A DNA stretch of 26,932 nt from CAYFJO01 sp964343305 (GTDB taxonomy: Bacteria > Planctomycetota > Planctomycetia > Pirellulales > Pirellulaceae), in contig CAYFJO010000115.1 of NCBI GenBank assembly GCA_964343305.1, forward strand, positions 1-26,932, read 5' to 3'. A program made the translations under genes and the position numbers. Shown here piece after piece: positions 1 to 8,185 of the stretch. Numbering within the stretch: the stretch's first letter is position 1; each line of letters begins with the position of its first letter. The notes under the pieces were generated by a model that was given only the letters and a program-made list of their open reading frames with translations, made no database searches and was not told the DNA's origin.

Positions 1-1
1 G

Positions 2-40
2 CTCGCTGTGCTCGACCCCAGCCACCCAACGCACGGATGA
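2..40 (+). CDS. 3' end of an upstream gene (partial)
   Basis: An open frame enters from the left edge and ends at a TGA (38-40) that overlaps the ATG of the next gene as ATGA. Only twelve residues (LAVLDPSHPTHG) are visible, so the product cannot be identified. The overlap is the same type seen at the next two junctions, which suggests that the operon continues upstream. This truncated gene is where a catalytic subunit or another electron-transfer partner might be found. Confidence 0.5.
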   Translation, partial: LAVLDPSHPTHG

Positions 41-1416
41 CCAAACTGTTTCGAGTGAGCTTGCTGTGCGTCTTCTTCATTGGGTTGGCTGGTAGCGTCA
101 CCGCCGAAGAAGGCGGTCCCGAACTCAAGTTCCCCGTGCCGGAGTTCACGGATCACCCGATTCCGACCGCGATTGTCCCCGACGTCGACGGCGAGGTAGC
201 GGCTTTCTGGGACATTGCGATTCTCCTGGTGGCTCTGTCGCTGGCGTCGTATTTCACCTTGGTGACTCGCTCGCGGCGCAACCTGCTGTTGTTGACGATT
301 GCTTCGTTGATCTGGTTTGGCTTCTGGCGGCAAGGGTGCGTTTGTCCGATCGGGGCCACACAGAATATTGCGTTGGCGATTTTCGATCCTACTTACGTCG
401 TACCGGTAACCGTGGTGGCCTTCTTTATCCTGCCCTTGGTATACACACTCTTTTTTGGCCGCACGTTTTGCGCATCGGTTTGCCCGCTGGGCGCGATGCA
501 GGAATTGATCGCGGTGCGCACGGTAGCAGTGCCGAGGTGGCTGGATCATTCGTTGGGACTGGTGGCTTACATCTACCTGGGCGCCGCGGTCATTTTTGCC
601 GCGACACGCATGGGTTTTATTATTTGCCGCTATGATCCGTTCATCCCATTTTTCCGACTGGGCGGAAACACGGACATGCTGATCTTCGGCAGCTCGATTC
701 TGGTGATCGGACTGTTCGTCGGCCGTCCATATTGCCGCTATCTCTGCCCTTATGGTGCGGTGTTACGAGTGCTGTCCTGTTTTTCCAAGTGGCGTCTGAG
801 CATTCCGCCCGACACATGCATCAACTGCCAACTCTGTGAAGACGTGTGCCCCTACGGAGCGATACATCCACCGACCGTGATGCAAGCGACCGGCAATCGA
901 CGGCAGGGCAAACGTCAACTCGGCATGGCGTTGCTGGCCGCACCGTTGGTCGTCTCGTTTTTCGCCTGGCTGGGAACGATGATCGCCGTGCCGCTGGCGC
1001 AATGGCATCCTGAGTCGCGCTTGGCCGAACAGGTTCGGCTTGAAGAAATGGGCGTTGCCGAAGGCACGACCGACGCCAGCGACGCGTTCCGAGGCACCGG
1101 CCGCTCTACCGACGACCTCTATCAGTCGGCCATCCAGCGGCGCAGTCAATTCGTCAACCTCGGCGGTTTGCTGGGCGCATGGACGGGAATCGTCATCGGC
1201 ATCAAACTAATTCATTTGTCCTTGCGCCGCCGCCGCGACGATTACCAAGCGGATCGGGCAGGATGCGTCTCGTGCGGGCGTTGTTATTGGTACTGTCCTG
1301 TGGAAAAGGTGAGACTCGGTTTGATCGCGGACGTTTCCGAGGTGATCCCTGGCGCCGAACCGCCGCCGAGTTCTCCACTGGATCAGCTTTCCGGTGTGGG
1401 GGACAATTCCGAATGA
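37..1416 (+). CDS. Membrane-bound polyferredoxin (NosR/NapH-like 4Fe-4S protein)
   Basis: 459 aa integral membrane Fe-S protein. An N-terminal hydrophobic segment (about residues 5-23, ending VTA) looks like a signal peptide or first helix. Several transmembrane helices follow. Three loops carry the CxCP/CxxxCP motifs of the NosR/NapH/CcoG group (CVCPIGA, CASVCPLGA, CRYLCPYGA). One canonical [4Fe-4S] ferredoxin motif follows (CINCQLCEDVCP), then two more helices and a final CVSCGRCYWYCP motif near the C-terminus. Family knowledge: such proteins carry electrons between quinols and soluble or periplasmic partners. ATGA overlaps at both ends (37-40 and 1413-1416) place it in a translationally coupled operon with the PQQ-like and NuoEF genes. 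I infer that it is the membrane electron conduit of this cluster. The substrate is unknown. Confidence 0.85.
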   Translation: MTKLFRVSLLCVFFIGLAGSVTAEEGGPELKFPVPEFTDHPIPTAIVPDVDGEVAAFWDIAILLVALSLASYFTLVTRSRRNLLLLTIASLIWFGFWRQGCVCPIGATQNIALAIFDPTYVVPVTVVAFFILPLVYTLFFGRTFCASVCPLGAMQELIAVRTVAVPRWLDHSLGLVAYIYLGAAVIFAATRMGFIICRYDPFIPFFRLGGNTDMLIFGSSILVIGLFVGRPYCRYLCPYGAVLRVLSCFSKWRLSIPPDTCINCQLCEDVCPYGAIHPPTVMQATGNRRQGKRQLGMALLAAPLVVSFFAWLGTMIAVPLAQWHPESRLAEQVRLEEMGVAEGTTDASDAFRGTGRSTDDLYQSAIQRRSQFVNLGGLLGAWTGIVIGIKLIHLSLRRRRDDYQADRAGCVSCGRCYWYCPVEKVRLGLIADVSEVIPGAEPPPSSPLDQLSGVGDNSE

Positions 1417-3203
1417 AAGCCATTTTTGATTACCAGTCGATCCGGCTGACGGCAGTCGTGTCTGCGGTCTTCTCAGCGGTCGTGTGTGTGCTGCTGCTGG
1501 TCGACGCGGCTTTTCGGCTCACCAAAGTACCGCTCGACGCGCCGCAGTTCGTCGCCCTCAGGGAACAATTTGTTGAAGAGCCGAATAATGACGCACTTCG
1601 GCAAGAAATCCAGGACCTCGATCTGGCACTCAGGCAAGAGTATTTCCGCGAGCAGCAGTTCACCGAGATGGGTTCCTATCTTCTGTTGGGCGGGATTGCC
1701 TTGACGCTGATCATGGGCAAGTGGGCGGCCACGATTCACAGAAAGCTCCCTGCACCCAAGACCAAGGAATCCGGGCCGGACTCCGACGAACAATTGAGTC
1801 GCACGGGCCTGTGGGCGGTTGCCGTGCTCATCGTGGCTCTGTTTGGGACGATCTGGGCGATGAAAGCAAGCTCACCAAGTGCGCTGCCCGCCACGCTTAA
1901 AGAACTGGCGGTGTTGCGAGAACAAGCCAACGAAGACAACAAATCGGGAGCCGTTGCCGACAACGAGGTCGTGAAGTCCGTGCCTGCCATCGGTGAGTTG
2001 CCAACGCCGGAAGAGCTAAGTCAAAGCTGGCCGAGCTTTCGTGGACCGGATGGATCGGGCGTTTCAACGTATGCCAATGTGCCGACCGCGTGGGACGTCG
2101 CAACGGGCGAAGGGATCGCGTGGAAGACTCCCATCCCACTGCCGGGCGTTAATTCGCCAATCGTCTGGAAGGATCGCGTTTTTCTCAGCGGCGCGACGGA
2201 AGACCGGCGCGAGGTGTATTGCATTGATGCGGCTACTGGAAAAATCCTTTGGCAAAAGGACGTCGCTAGTGATGCGCCAGCAGGTAGCGAACCGCTCAAG
2301 GTCAACCAGGATACCGGATACGCGGCACCCACGATGGCTACCGATGGTCGGGTCGTGTATGCCATGTTCGCCACAGGCGGCTTGGTGGCCTTCGATTTTG
2401 CGGGCAACGAATTGTGGAGCCATTCACTGGGCGTGCCCAAGAACACGTACGGTCACGCCGCGTCGCTCGTGACGTACAAAGGTGCGGTGATAGTCCAGTT
2501 TGACCAGGGCACTGCCAAAGACGACCTCTCAAAACTGCTGGCCATCGACGGCGTCACGGGCGAGACCGTTTGGGAAGTGAACCGGCCGATGCCATCCTCT
2601 TGGTCATCTCCCATCGTCGTGGAACATGACGGTCAGCCGCAGATCATTACGTGCGGAGATCCCTGGGTGATCGCCAACTCGCCGCAAGATGGAGAAGAAA
2701 TTTGGCGAGCGAACTGCTTTGAGCGTGCCGAAGTCGGTCCGTCGCCGGTCTACGTCGACGGGACCGTTTTTGTGGCAAACGACACGGCAGCTTTGTCGGC
2801 GATTCGCGCGGACGGCAACGGCGACGTCACCGACACACACGTGCTGTGGAGTTCCGATTTCAACATGCCGGACACCTGCAGCCCGCTGGTCACCGACGAG
2901 TTTGTGCTGTTGATGTCCTTCGGCCTGTTAACCTGTTACGACAAAAAAGAAGGCGGCGACCCATTGTGGGAAGAGGATCTGGCGGCCGATTTCACTTCCT
3001 CACCGGGTTTAGTTGGCGATCAGGTGTATTTTTTTGGCAAGGAAGGAATGGTGTTGATCGTCGAGCCCACGCGCGACGAATGTAAACGAATCGCCGAGGC
3101 CGATCTGGGCGAAGAGTGTGTGACCAGCCCAGCCTTTCAAGAGGGACGGATTTACATACGAGGAAGTGAACACTTGTTTTGCATTGGAAGTAAATCCGAA
3201 TGA
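1413..3203 (+). CDS. Membrane-anchored PQQ-binding-like beta-propeller protein
   Basis: 596 aa from the ATG at 1413. The frame is open further upstream, but this ATG overlaps the previous stop as ATGA and begins directly before a membrane segment. There are three predicted transmembrane helices (about residues 10-35, 87-108 and 130-150), the first two separated by a charged helical linker. From about residue 200 comes a propeller with the planctomycete-type opening SWPSFRGPDGSG and repeated strand motifs (IDAATGKILWQ, IDGVTGETVWE). These are PQQ-like/BamB-like blades. PQQ-dependent dehydrogenase residues are not evident, so a structural or sensor role is as likely as an enzymatic one. It sits between the polyferredoxin and NuoEF genes, with ATGA at 3200-3203 on the downstream side. 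Confidence 0.85.
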   Translation: MKAIFDYQSIRLTAVVSAVFSAVVCVLLLVDAAFRLTKVPLDAPQFVALREQFVEEPNNDALRQEIQDLDLALRQEYFREQQFTEMGSYLLLGGIALTLIMGKWAATIHRKLPAPKTKESGPDSDEQLSRTGLWAVAVLIVALFGTIWAMKASSPSALPATLKELAVLREQANEDNKSGAVADNEVVKSVPAIGELPTPEELSQSWPSFRGPDGSGVSTYANVPTAWDVATGEGIAWKTPIPLPGVNSPIVWKDRVFLSGATEDRREVYCIDAATGKILWQKDVASDAPAGSEPLKVNQDTGYAAPTMATDGRVVYAMFATGGLVAFDFAGNELWSHSLGVPKNTYGHAASLVTYKGAVIVQFDQGTAKDDLSKLLAIDGVTGETVWEVNRPMPSSWSSPIVVEHDGQPQIITCGDPWVIANSPQDGEEIWRANCFERAEVGPSPVYVDGTVFVANDTAALSAIRADGNGDVTDTHVLWSSDFNMPDTCSPLVTDEFVLLMSFGLLTCYDKKEGGDPLWEEDLAADFTSSPGLVGDQVYFFGKEGMVLIVEPTRDECKRIAEADLGEECVTSPAFQEGRIYIRGSEHLFCIGSKSE

Positions 3204-5629
3204 TCACAACAACGACAAACAAAATCGACCTCACGCCCATCAACCGCATCGTTGACGACATCGGCGGCGCGCCCGATTCTGTGATTCCAATTTTGCAGGC
3301 GGTGCAAGACGAGTATCGCTACTTGCCCCAAGAGGCGTTAGAGCGGGTTTGCGAACTGACCGACATCACCCCCGCCTCGATCATGGGCGTTTCGACGTTC
3401 TACGACCATTTCCGCCACCAACCGGTCGGACGCCACATGATCAGCGTCTGCACGGGGACTGCCTGCCACGTCAAGGGCGCGGGCCTGGTCGACGACGCCA
3501 TCCGGCAGCGTCTTGAATTGGCTCCGCGCGAAGACACTGATGTCGATGGTGAATTCACTGTGCAAAAGGTCGCCTGCCTGGGATGTTGTACGCTCGGCCC
3601 CGTGGTTCAAATTGACGAAGCGACGTTTGGACACGTCACGGCCCAGACAGCCCCACGCGTGTTGAAGGAATTCGACCAGGCCGAGTTTGTCAGCAAACCG
3701 GCCGTCCACCGGCCTATTGGGCAGCCGTGCGGCAACGGCACTACGGAAGTCCGCATTGGCTTGGGTTCGTGTTGTCTGGCTTTGGGAAGTGACAAAGTCC
3801 ACGACGCTCTGTGCGACGTGCTGGATGCAACCGGTGGGGCCGGTTATGTGAAGCAGGTTGGTTGCACCGGCATCTGTCACAAAACGCCACTGGTCGAGTT
3901 GGTCGCGCCGGACGGGACTTCCCAAATCTATACCAACGTCGAGCCCGAGATGGCTCGCCACATTGTGCTGAAACACTTCCGGCCCAGCGGGATCGTGCGG
4001 CCCGTCCGCTACGCCTTCTCGCGACTACTCGATTGGTTCCATTCTGACGAAGAGAAAGACGTTCTGGAAAAACACTGCGACGCCCGCGACGGTCCGATGT
4101 GTTCGTTCATCGGTCCGCAAAAGCACTTGACCATGGACCTGTTGGACGTAGTCGATCCGCTGGACCTCGACGAGTACGTTCGTCACGACGGTTTCGTCGC
4201 CTTGAAGAAGTGCCTTGCGGAACTTGAGCCCGAACAGATTCTTGACGAAGTCGAAATCAGCGGTTTGCGCGGCCGCGGCGGGGCCGGTTTCCCGACGCAT
4301 CGAAAATGGCGGGCCGTGCGCGCCCAGGACAACGAGACGAAGTACGTCATCTGTAACGGCGACGAGGGCGACCCCGGCGCGTTCATGGATCGAATGTTGC
4401 TCGAGTCGATCCCGTACCGTGTGATCGAGGGCATGGCGATCGCCGCTTATGCGCTCGGCTCGCACGAGGCCATCTTTTACATCCGTGCCGAATATCCGCT
4501 GGCGGTGAAGCGGGTCCGACAGGCGATTGAGATTTGCGAGCAGCGCGGCATCCTGGGCGACCGCGTCATGGGCAACGATTTTAGTTTGAAAATGGATGTC
4601 CGCGAGGGGGCCGGCGCATTCATCTGTGGCGAAGAGACGGCGCTGATTCACTCGGTCGAAGGACACCGAGGGAACCCACGGCTGCGTCCGCCTTTCCCAG
4701 CAGAAAGCGGCCTGTGGGAAAAACCGACGCTGATCAACAACGTGGAGACGTTTTCCACGATCCCCTGGATTCTCCAGCACGGCGGCGCGGAACTCGCCAA
4801 GCTGGGCACCGAGACAAGTAAAGGCACCAAGGTGTTCGCCCTGGCCGGCAAGATCCGCAACGGCGGTCTGATCGAAGTGCCGATGGGAGTCACGATCCGA
4901 CAGATCGTCGAGGAAATCGGCGGCGGCGTGGTCCCTGGACGCACTTTCAAAGCCGTGCAGATCGGCGGTCCTTCAGGCGGATGCGTGCCGGCCGAGCTGG
5001 CCGATACGCAGATCGATTATGAGTCGCTGGCTTCCGTTGGCGCGATCATGGGCAGCGGCGGACTCGTGGTGCTGGATGACAAGGACTGCATGGTCGATAT
5101 CGCCCACTATTTCCTCAGATTCACACAGGACCAGTCTTGCGGCAAATGTACGTTCTGCCGAATCGGCACGAAGCGAATGCTCGACATTTTGGATCGGCTC
5201 TGCATCGGCAAAGGGAAAAAGGGCGACCTCGAACAACTCGAAGAGTTGTCCAAGATGGTCGGTGCCGGGAGCATCTGCGGGCTTGGCAAGACTGCGCCGA
5301 ACCCAGTGCTTTCCACGCTGAAGTCTTTCCGCGAAGAGTACGAAGCACACATCAAGGGATATTGTCCGGCCGGCAAGTGCCTCGACCTGATCGACTATTG
5401 CATCAACGACAAGTGCATCGGCTGCACGCTCTGTTCGCAGAACTGCCCAGTGGACGCCATTCCGATGACGCCCTACAAGATGCACACGATTGATTTGGAT
5501 CTCTGCACGCGATGTGACACGTGTTACCAGGTTTGTCCCGAGGACGCCGTCTACATCGCGTCGGAACAGAAAGAAGGAAATTCGAAACCCAAAGCACGAA
5601 ACCCGAAACAAATCCAAAGCACAAAATGA
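3200..5629 (+). CDS. NuoE-NuoF fusion, NADH-binding diaphorase subunit with extra 4Fe-4S domains
   Basis: 809 aa. Residues about 10-160 form a NuoE thioredoxin-like [2Fe-2S] domain with Cys84, Cys89, Cys126 and Cys130. Residues about 175-265 form a second thioredoxin-like domain (GSCCLALGS, CTGICHKTP), as in HoxF/HndC. The NuoF core follows, with the NADH/FMN signature GLRGRGGAGFPT, the GDEGDPGAFMDR segment and the [4Fe-4S] motif SCGKCTFCRIG. The C-terminus adds a two-cluster ferredoxin domain (CIGCTLCSQNCP and CTRCDTCYQVCP). This architecture is that of the flavin subunit of NAD-linked hydrogenases and electron-bifurcating complexes. It overlaps the PQQ-like gene by ATGA. The last residues (about KEGNSKPKARNPKQIQSTK) and the stop codon lie inside a palindromic intergenic repeat. 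It is a paralogue of the formate dehydrogenase beta gene at 14256-15863, which lacks the C-terminal ferredoxin. Confidence 0.92.
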   Translation: MITTTTNKIDLTPINRIVDDIGGAPDSVIPILQAVQDEYRYLPQEALERVCELTDITPASIMGVSTFYDHFRHQPVGRHMISVCTGTACHVKGAGLVDDAIRQRLELAPREDTDVDGEFTVQKVACLGCCTLGPVVQIDEATFGHVTAQTAPRVLKEFDQAEFVSKPAVHRPIGQPCGNGTTEVRIGLGSCCLALGSDKVHDALCDVLDATGGAGYVKQVGCTGICHKTPLVELVAPDGTSQIYTNVEPEMARHIVLKHFRPSGIVRPVRYAFSRLLDWFHSDEEKDVLEKHCDARDGPMCSFIGPQKHLTMDLLDVVDPLDLDEYVRHDGFVALKKCLAELEPEQILDEVEISGLRGRGGAGFPTHRKWRAVRAQDNETKYVICNGDEGDPGAFMDRMLLESIPYRVIEGMAIAAYALGSHEAIFYIRAEYPLAVKRVRQAIEICEQRGILGDRVMGNDFSLKMDVREGAGAFICGEETALIHSVEGHRGNPRLRPPFPAESGLWEKPTLINNVETFSTIPWILQHGGAELAKLGTETSKGTKVFALAGKIRNGGLIEVPMGVTIRQIVEEIGGGVVPGRTFKAVQIGGPSGGCVPAELADTQIDYESLASVGAIMGSGGLVVLDDKDCMVDIAHYFLRFTQDQSCGKCTFCRIGTKRMLDILDRLCIGKGKKGDLEQLEELSKMVGAGSICGLGKTAPNPVLSTLKSFREEYEAHIKGYCPAGKCLDLIDYCINDKCIGCTLCSQNCPVDAIPMTPYKMHTIDLDLCTRCDTCYQVCPEDAVYIASEQKEGNSKPKARNPKQIQSTK

Positions 5630-5710
5630 GAATATTCAAAACAGTTTCGGTCATTCTGTATTCGTATTTCGAATTTGTTTCGGATTTCGCATTTCGAGTT
5701 TCGGAATTCC
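5576..5710. repeat. 135-bp palindromic dispersed repeat (CGAAAnn heptamer family)
   Basis: Two arms of about 45 bp are imperfect inverted copies. The left arm begins GGAAATTCGAAACCCAAAGC. The right arm ends TTTCGAGTTTCGGAATTCC, whose reverse complement is a close match. Both arms are built from a roughly 7-bp unit of type CGAAAnn. The transcript could fold into a long hairpin. The left arm supplies the last codons and stop of the NuoEF gene, and the right arm ends just before the ribosome binding site of the next gene. I recognise it as the kind of short repeat common in planctomycete intergenic DNA, but could not count copies. Confidence 0.8.
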
Positions 5711-5725
5711 CTCAGCGAGGTTGAC

Positions 5726-7360
5726 GTGGTCAAGATAAAGATCGATAACCGCGAAACGGATGTCCCTCCCGGATCGAACGTCATCGATGCGGCCGAACAA
5801 CTGGGAATCGAGATTCCCACTCTCTGCTATCTCAAAGGTTATGAGCCATCCACATCGTGCCAGGTGTGTACCGTCAAGGACAGCCGTAGCGGACGGCTCA
5901 TTCCCGCCTGCGGGACCAAAGTGGCCGAGGGCATGGAGATTGACTGCGAGACGGACGAAATCTCCAACGTTCGTCGCACGGCGCTGGAGTTGTTGTTGAG
6001 CGAACATGTTGGCGACTGCCGCGCCCCGTGTGACTTCGCCTGTCCGGCGCGCATGGACATCCCGTTGATGCTACAACAGATCAGCGACGAGGAACTGCAA
6101 AACGCCATCACGACGGTGAAAGAAGACATTGCGCTGCCGGCCGTGCTCGGTCGTGTTTGTCCCAAACCGTGCGAAAAAGGCTGTCGACGCAAAGGCGCCG
6201 ACAATCCGGTTGCGATTTGCGACCTGAAGCGCTACGTCGCCGACGTGGACTTGGCGACGGACGATCCCTACCTGCCACAATGCAAGCCGGATAGCGGCAA
6301 GTGCGTGGCCATTGTTGGCTCGGGTCCTTCAGGTTTGGCCGGCGCGTACTACCTGCGCCGAGCCGGACACGCCTGCACGTTCATCGAAAAGAACGAGCAG
6401 CTCGGCGGGCGTCTCCGCACCGAGGAGAGTGAAGAGGACCTCCCGCGCGACGTGTTGGATGCGGAAATCAACCAGATCGTTCGGCTAGGTGTTGATTTGC
6501 AAATGCAAACCGCCGTGACGAGTAAGGAGCAGTTGGATTCGCTCTGCGAGCAGTTCGACGCGGTGCTTTTGGCCATCGGCAAGACGACACCGGAGACGGT
6601 CGAACAACTTGGCTTGAGAGCCGCCAAAAAAGGGATCGACGTCGACAAGGAAACGTACTCGACCAACCGGCGCGGCGTATTCGCCGTCGGCAATTCACTG
6701 CGCGGGAAAGGCATGGTGGTGCGCAGCGCGGCGGACGGAAAAGAAGCCGCGTACATCATCGACCAATTCCTCGCCGGCAAGAAGGAGCTAAGCCTGGGCT
6801 ACGAGTTCTCGTCGCGCATCGGCCGCGTCGAATCGGGCGAGATCGACGAATTCCTGGCTGGCTCCATCACGGCCGAACGGGCGGTCCCCGATTTCGGTGC
6901 GAACTACGATCAACACGACGCAGGCGAACAATCAGACCGTTGCTTTGATTGCACGTGTGCCAGCCACGGCAACTGCAAGCTCGAATACTGGTCAGAGTTC
7001 TACGGAGCGAACGCGAACCGCTATCCGCGCGAGCGGCGCGCGTACGAAGTGATCGGACGCGAGTCGTCAGTCTTTTTCGAGCCGGGGAAATGCATCAAAT
7101 GCGAGTTATGCATCAAGATCGCCGAAAAGGCCAGCGAGCCGTTGGGGCTGACATTTGTCGGCCGCGGCTTCGATGTGTTGGTGAGCGTACCTTTCGACGG
7201 GGAGATGGATGACGGGTTGTCGAGAGTGGCCGCGGACTGCGTTGCCGCGTGCCCCACCGCCGCGCTATCGTTCGCGGAAAAACGCCGACCCCCAGTTCTC
7301 GTGCAACTCGACATCCCGATTGGCGCGGGCGAAACAGTCCAGGTATCAGATTCTTCTTGA
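5726..7360 (+). CDS. HoxU-like Fe-S protein with inserted GltD-like FAD domain
   Basis: 544 aa from GTG 5726, which is preceded by GAGG at 5717-5720. An earlier ATG (5675) would translate repeat sequence, so I reject it. Residues 1-80 are a [2Fe-2S] ferredoxin domain (Cys34, 45, 48, 62). Next comes a GltD-type cysteine-rich region (CDFACPARMD, GRVCPKPCEKGC). An FAD Rossmann domain follows (VGSGPSGLAGAYYLRRAG, then GVFAVGNSLRG). The C-terminus resembles the HoxU/NuoG ferredoxin fold (CIKCELCIK, FVGRGFDV, CVAACPTAAL). The NAD(P)H-binding half of GltD, with its second GxGxxA/G motif, is absent: the chain runs from LAIGK almost directly to the second FAD segment. I infer that electrons come from the NuoEF partner and not directly from NAD(P)H. 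Confidence 0.85.
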   Translation: MVKIKIDNRETDVPPGSNVIDAAEQLGIEIPTLCYLKGYEPSTSCQVCTVKDSRSGRLIPACGTKVAEGMEIDCETDEISNVRRTALELLLSEHVGDCRAPCDFACPARMDIPLMLQQISDEELQNAITTVKEDIALPAVLGRVCPKPCEKGCRRKGADNPVAICDLKRYVADVDLATDDPYLPQCKPDSGKCVAIVGSGPSGLAGAYYLRRAGHACTFIEKNEQLGGRLRTEESEEDLPRDVLDAEINQIVRLGVDLQMQTAVTSKEQLDSLCEQFDAVLLAIGKTTPETVEQLGLRAAKKGIDVDKETYSTNRRGVFAVGNSLRGKGMVVRSAADGKEAAYIIDQFLAGKKELSLGYEFSSRIGRVESGEIDEFLAGSITAERAVPDFGANYDQHDAGEQSDRCFDCTCASHGNCKLEYWSEFYGANANRYPRERRAYEVIGRESSVFFEPGKCIKCELCIKIAEKASEPLGLTFVGRGFDVLVSVPFDGEMDDGLSRVAADCVAACPTAALSFAEKRRPPVLVQLDIPIGAGETVQVSDSS

Positions 7361-7376
7361 GTGTGGAGTGAGCATC

Positions 7377-7712
7377 ATGGCAAAACCAGAACAGCACATT
7401 TTCGTCTGCATGAATACCAGACCACCAGGACATCCAAAGGGTTCGTGTGGAACATCTGGAGCTAACGATGTCCTGCGTTGTTTCCAGGAAGAACTCGAAA
7501 ACAGAAACCTCTTCGGAAAAGTCTTGCTCAGCGGGTCAACATGTCTGGGTCCTTGCAGTTGGGGACCGACCGTCGTCATCTATCCGGAAGGCACCTGGTA
7601 CGGTCGGCTCAAATCAGACGATGTTCCCGAAATCATCGAGAAGCACATTGTCAATGGCGAACCGGTGGAGCGCCTGTTAATGCCGGAAGAAGCCTGGGTT
7701 TCAAGTTCCTGA
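7377..7712 (+). CDS. Thioredoxin-like [2Fe-2S] ferredoxin
   Basis: 111 aa from ATG 7377, with GGAG at 7365-7368 eight bases upstream; the longer open frame upstream overlaps the previous gene. The protein matches the Shethna-type/thioredoxin-fold [2Fe-2S] ferredoxin family. Cys11 and Cys24 form the first pair (FVC...GSC), and Cys56 and Cys60 the second (STCLGPCSWGP). Related NuoE-like domains use the same arrangement. It follows the FAD protein after 16 bp and is the last gene of the + strand redox operon, facing the convergent flavodoxin gene 26 bp away. It probably serves as a small soluble electron carrier for the NuoEF/FAD module. Confidence 0.88.
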   Translation: MAKPEQHIFVCMNTRPPGHPKGSCGTSGANDVLRCFQEELENRNLFGKVLLSGSTCLGPCSWGPTVVIYPEGTWYGRLKSDDVPEIIEKHIVNGEPVERLLMPEEAWVSSS

Positions 7713-7738
7713 TCGCTGCTGACCGCACAGGTTGCCGG

Positions 7739-8152
7739 TCAATTCAACGACGCGGCAAACGATGCGAACTCGCTACCCGGATCAGAACCGCGATACTTGA
7801 ACTGTCCCACGACGTTGGCACCTTTGCTCTCCAAGCTTTGCGCCATCCGGGGCAACAGTTTTCCCGTGGCCAATTTGTAGGTGCAAAAAACCAGCGCGCT
7901 CTTGCCCGTCAGGTCTCCCAACCGATCGATGAACCGCATCGACTCCTTGGTAGCGTGCTGAAAGATGATAAAGAGGCCTTGCGTCCAACTGCCCACGCAG
8001 ATGAGATCTGCCTGCGACACATCAGCCGGGTCGGCTTCCGCGACTGGTTGTACGTGGCACTCGTGTCCTTGGTCCTCTAACGCTTTGCTCATGGCTTTCG
8101 CGGCGCCGGCGGTGGTGCCAGTACGACTGTCGTACACGATCGCGATTTTCAT
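7739..8152 (-). CDS. Flavodoxin
   Basis: 137 aa. The N-terminal strand and loop MKIAIVYDSRTGTTAGAAKA is the FMN phosphate-binding signature of flavodoxins (S/T-x-T-G-x-T). The segment ICVGSWTQGLF matches the isoalloxazine-binding loop region, and a third loop (VFCTYKLATG) follows. The length is usual for a short-chain flavodoxin. A GGGAGAAG ribosome binding site precedes the ATG. It lies 33 bp downstream of the MerC-like gene on the same strand and converges with the [2Fe-2S] ferredoxin gene. With so many flavin and Fe-S proteins nearby, it may be an alternative electron acceptor, but this is inference. Confidence 0.88.
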   Translation of the reverse strand: MKIAIVYDSRTGTTAGAAKAMSKALEDQGHECHVQPVAEADPADVSQADLICVGSWTQGLFIIFQHATKESMRFIDRLGDLTGKSALVFCTYKLATGKLLPRMAQSLESKGANVVGQFKYRGSDPGSEFASFAASLN

Positions 8153-8185
8153 TGGATCTTCTCCCTCATATCAATCGCATTTGTT

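Noticed and set aside
1179..1412. Longer start for the PQQ-like gene
   Set aside because: This part overlaps the polyferredoxin gene in another frame and has no domain. The ATGA at 1413 fits the operon pattern.
5675..5725. Upstream ATG start for the FAD/HoxU-like gene
   Set aside because: It would translate the palindromic repeat (MFRISHFEFRNS). The GTG at 5726 has a GAGG site and starts at the ferredoxin domain.
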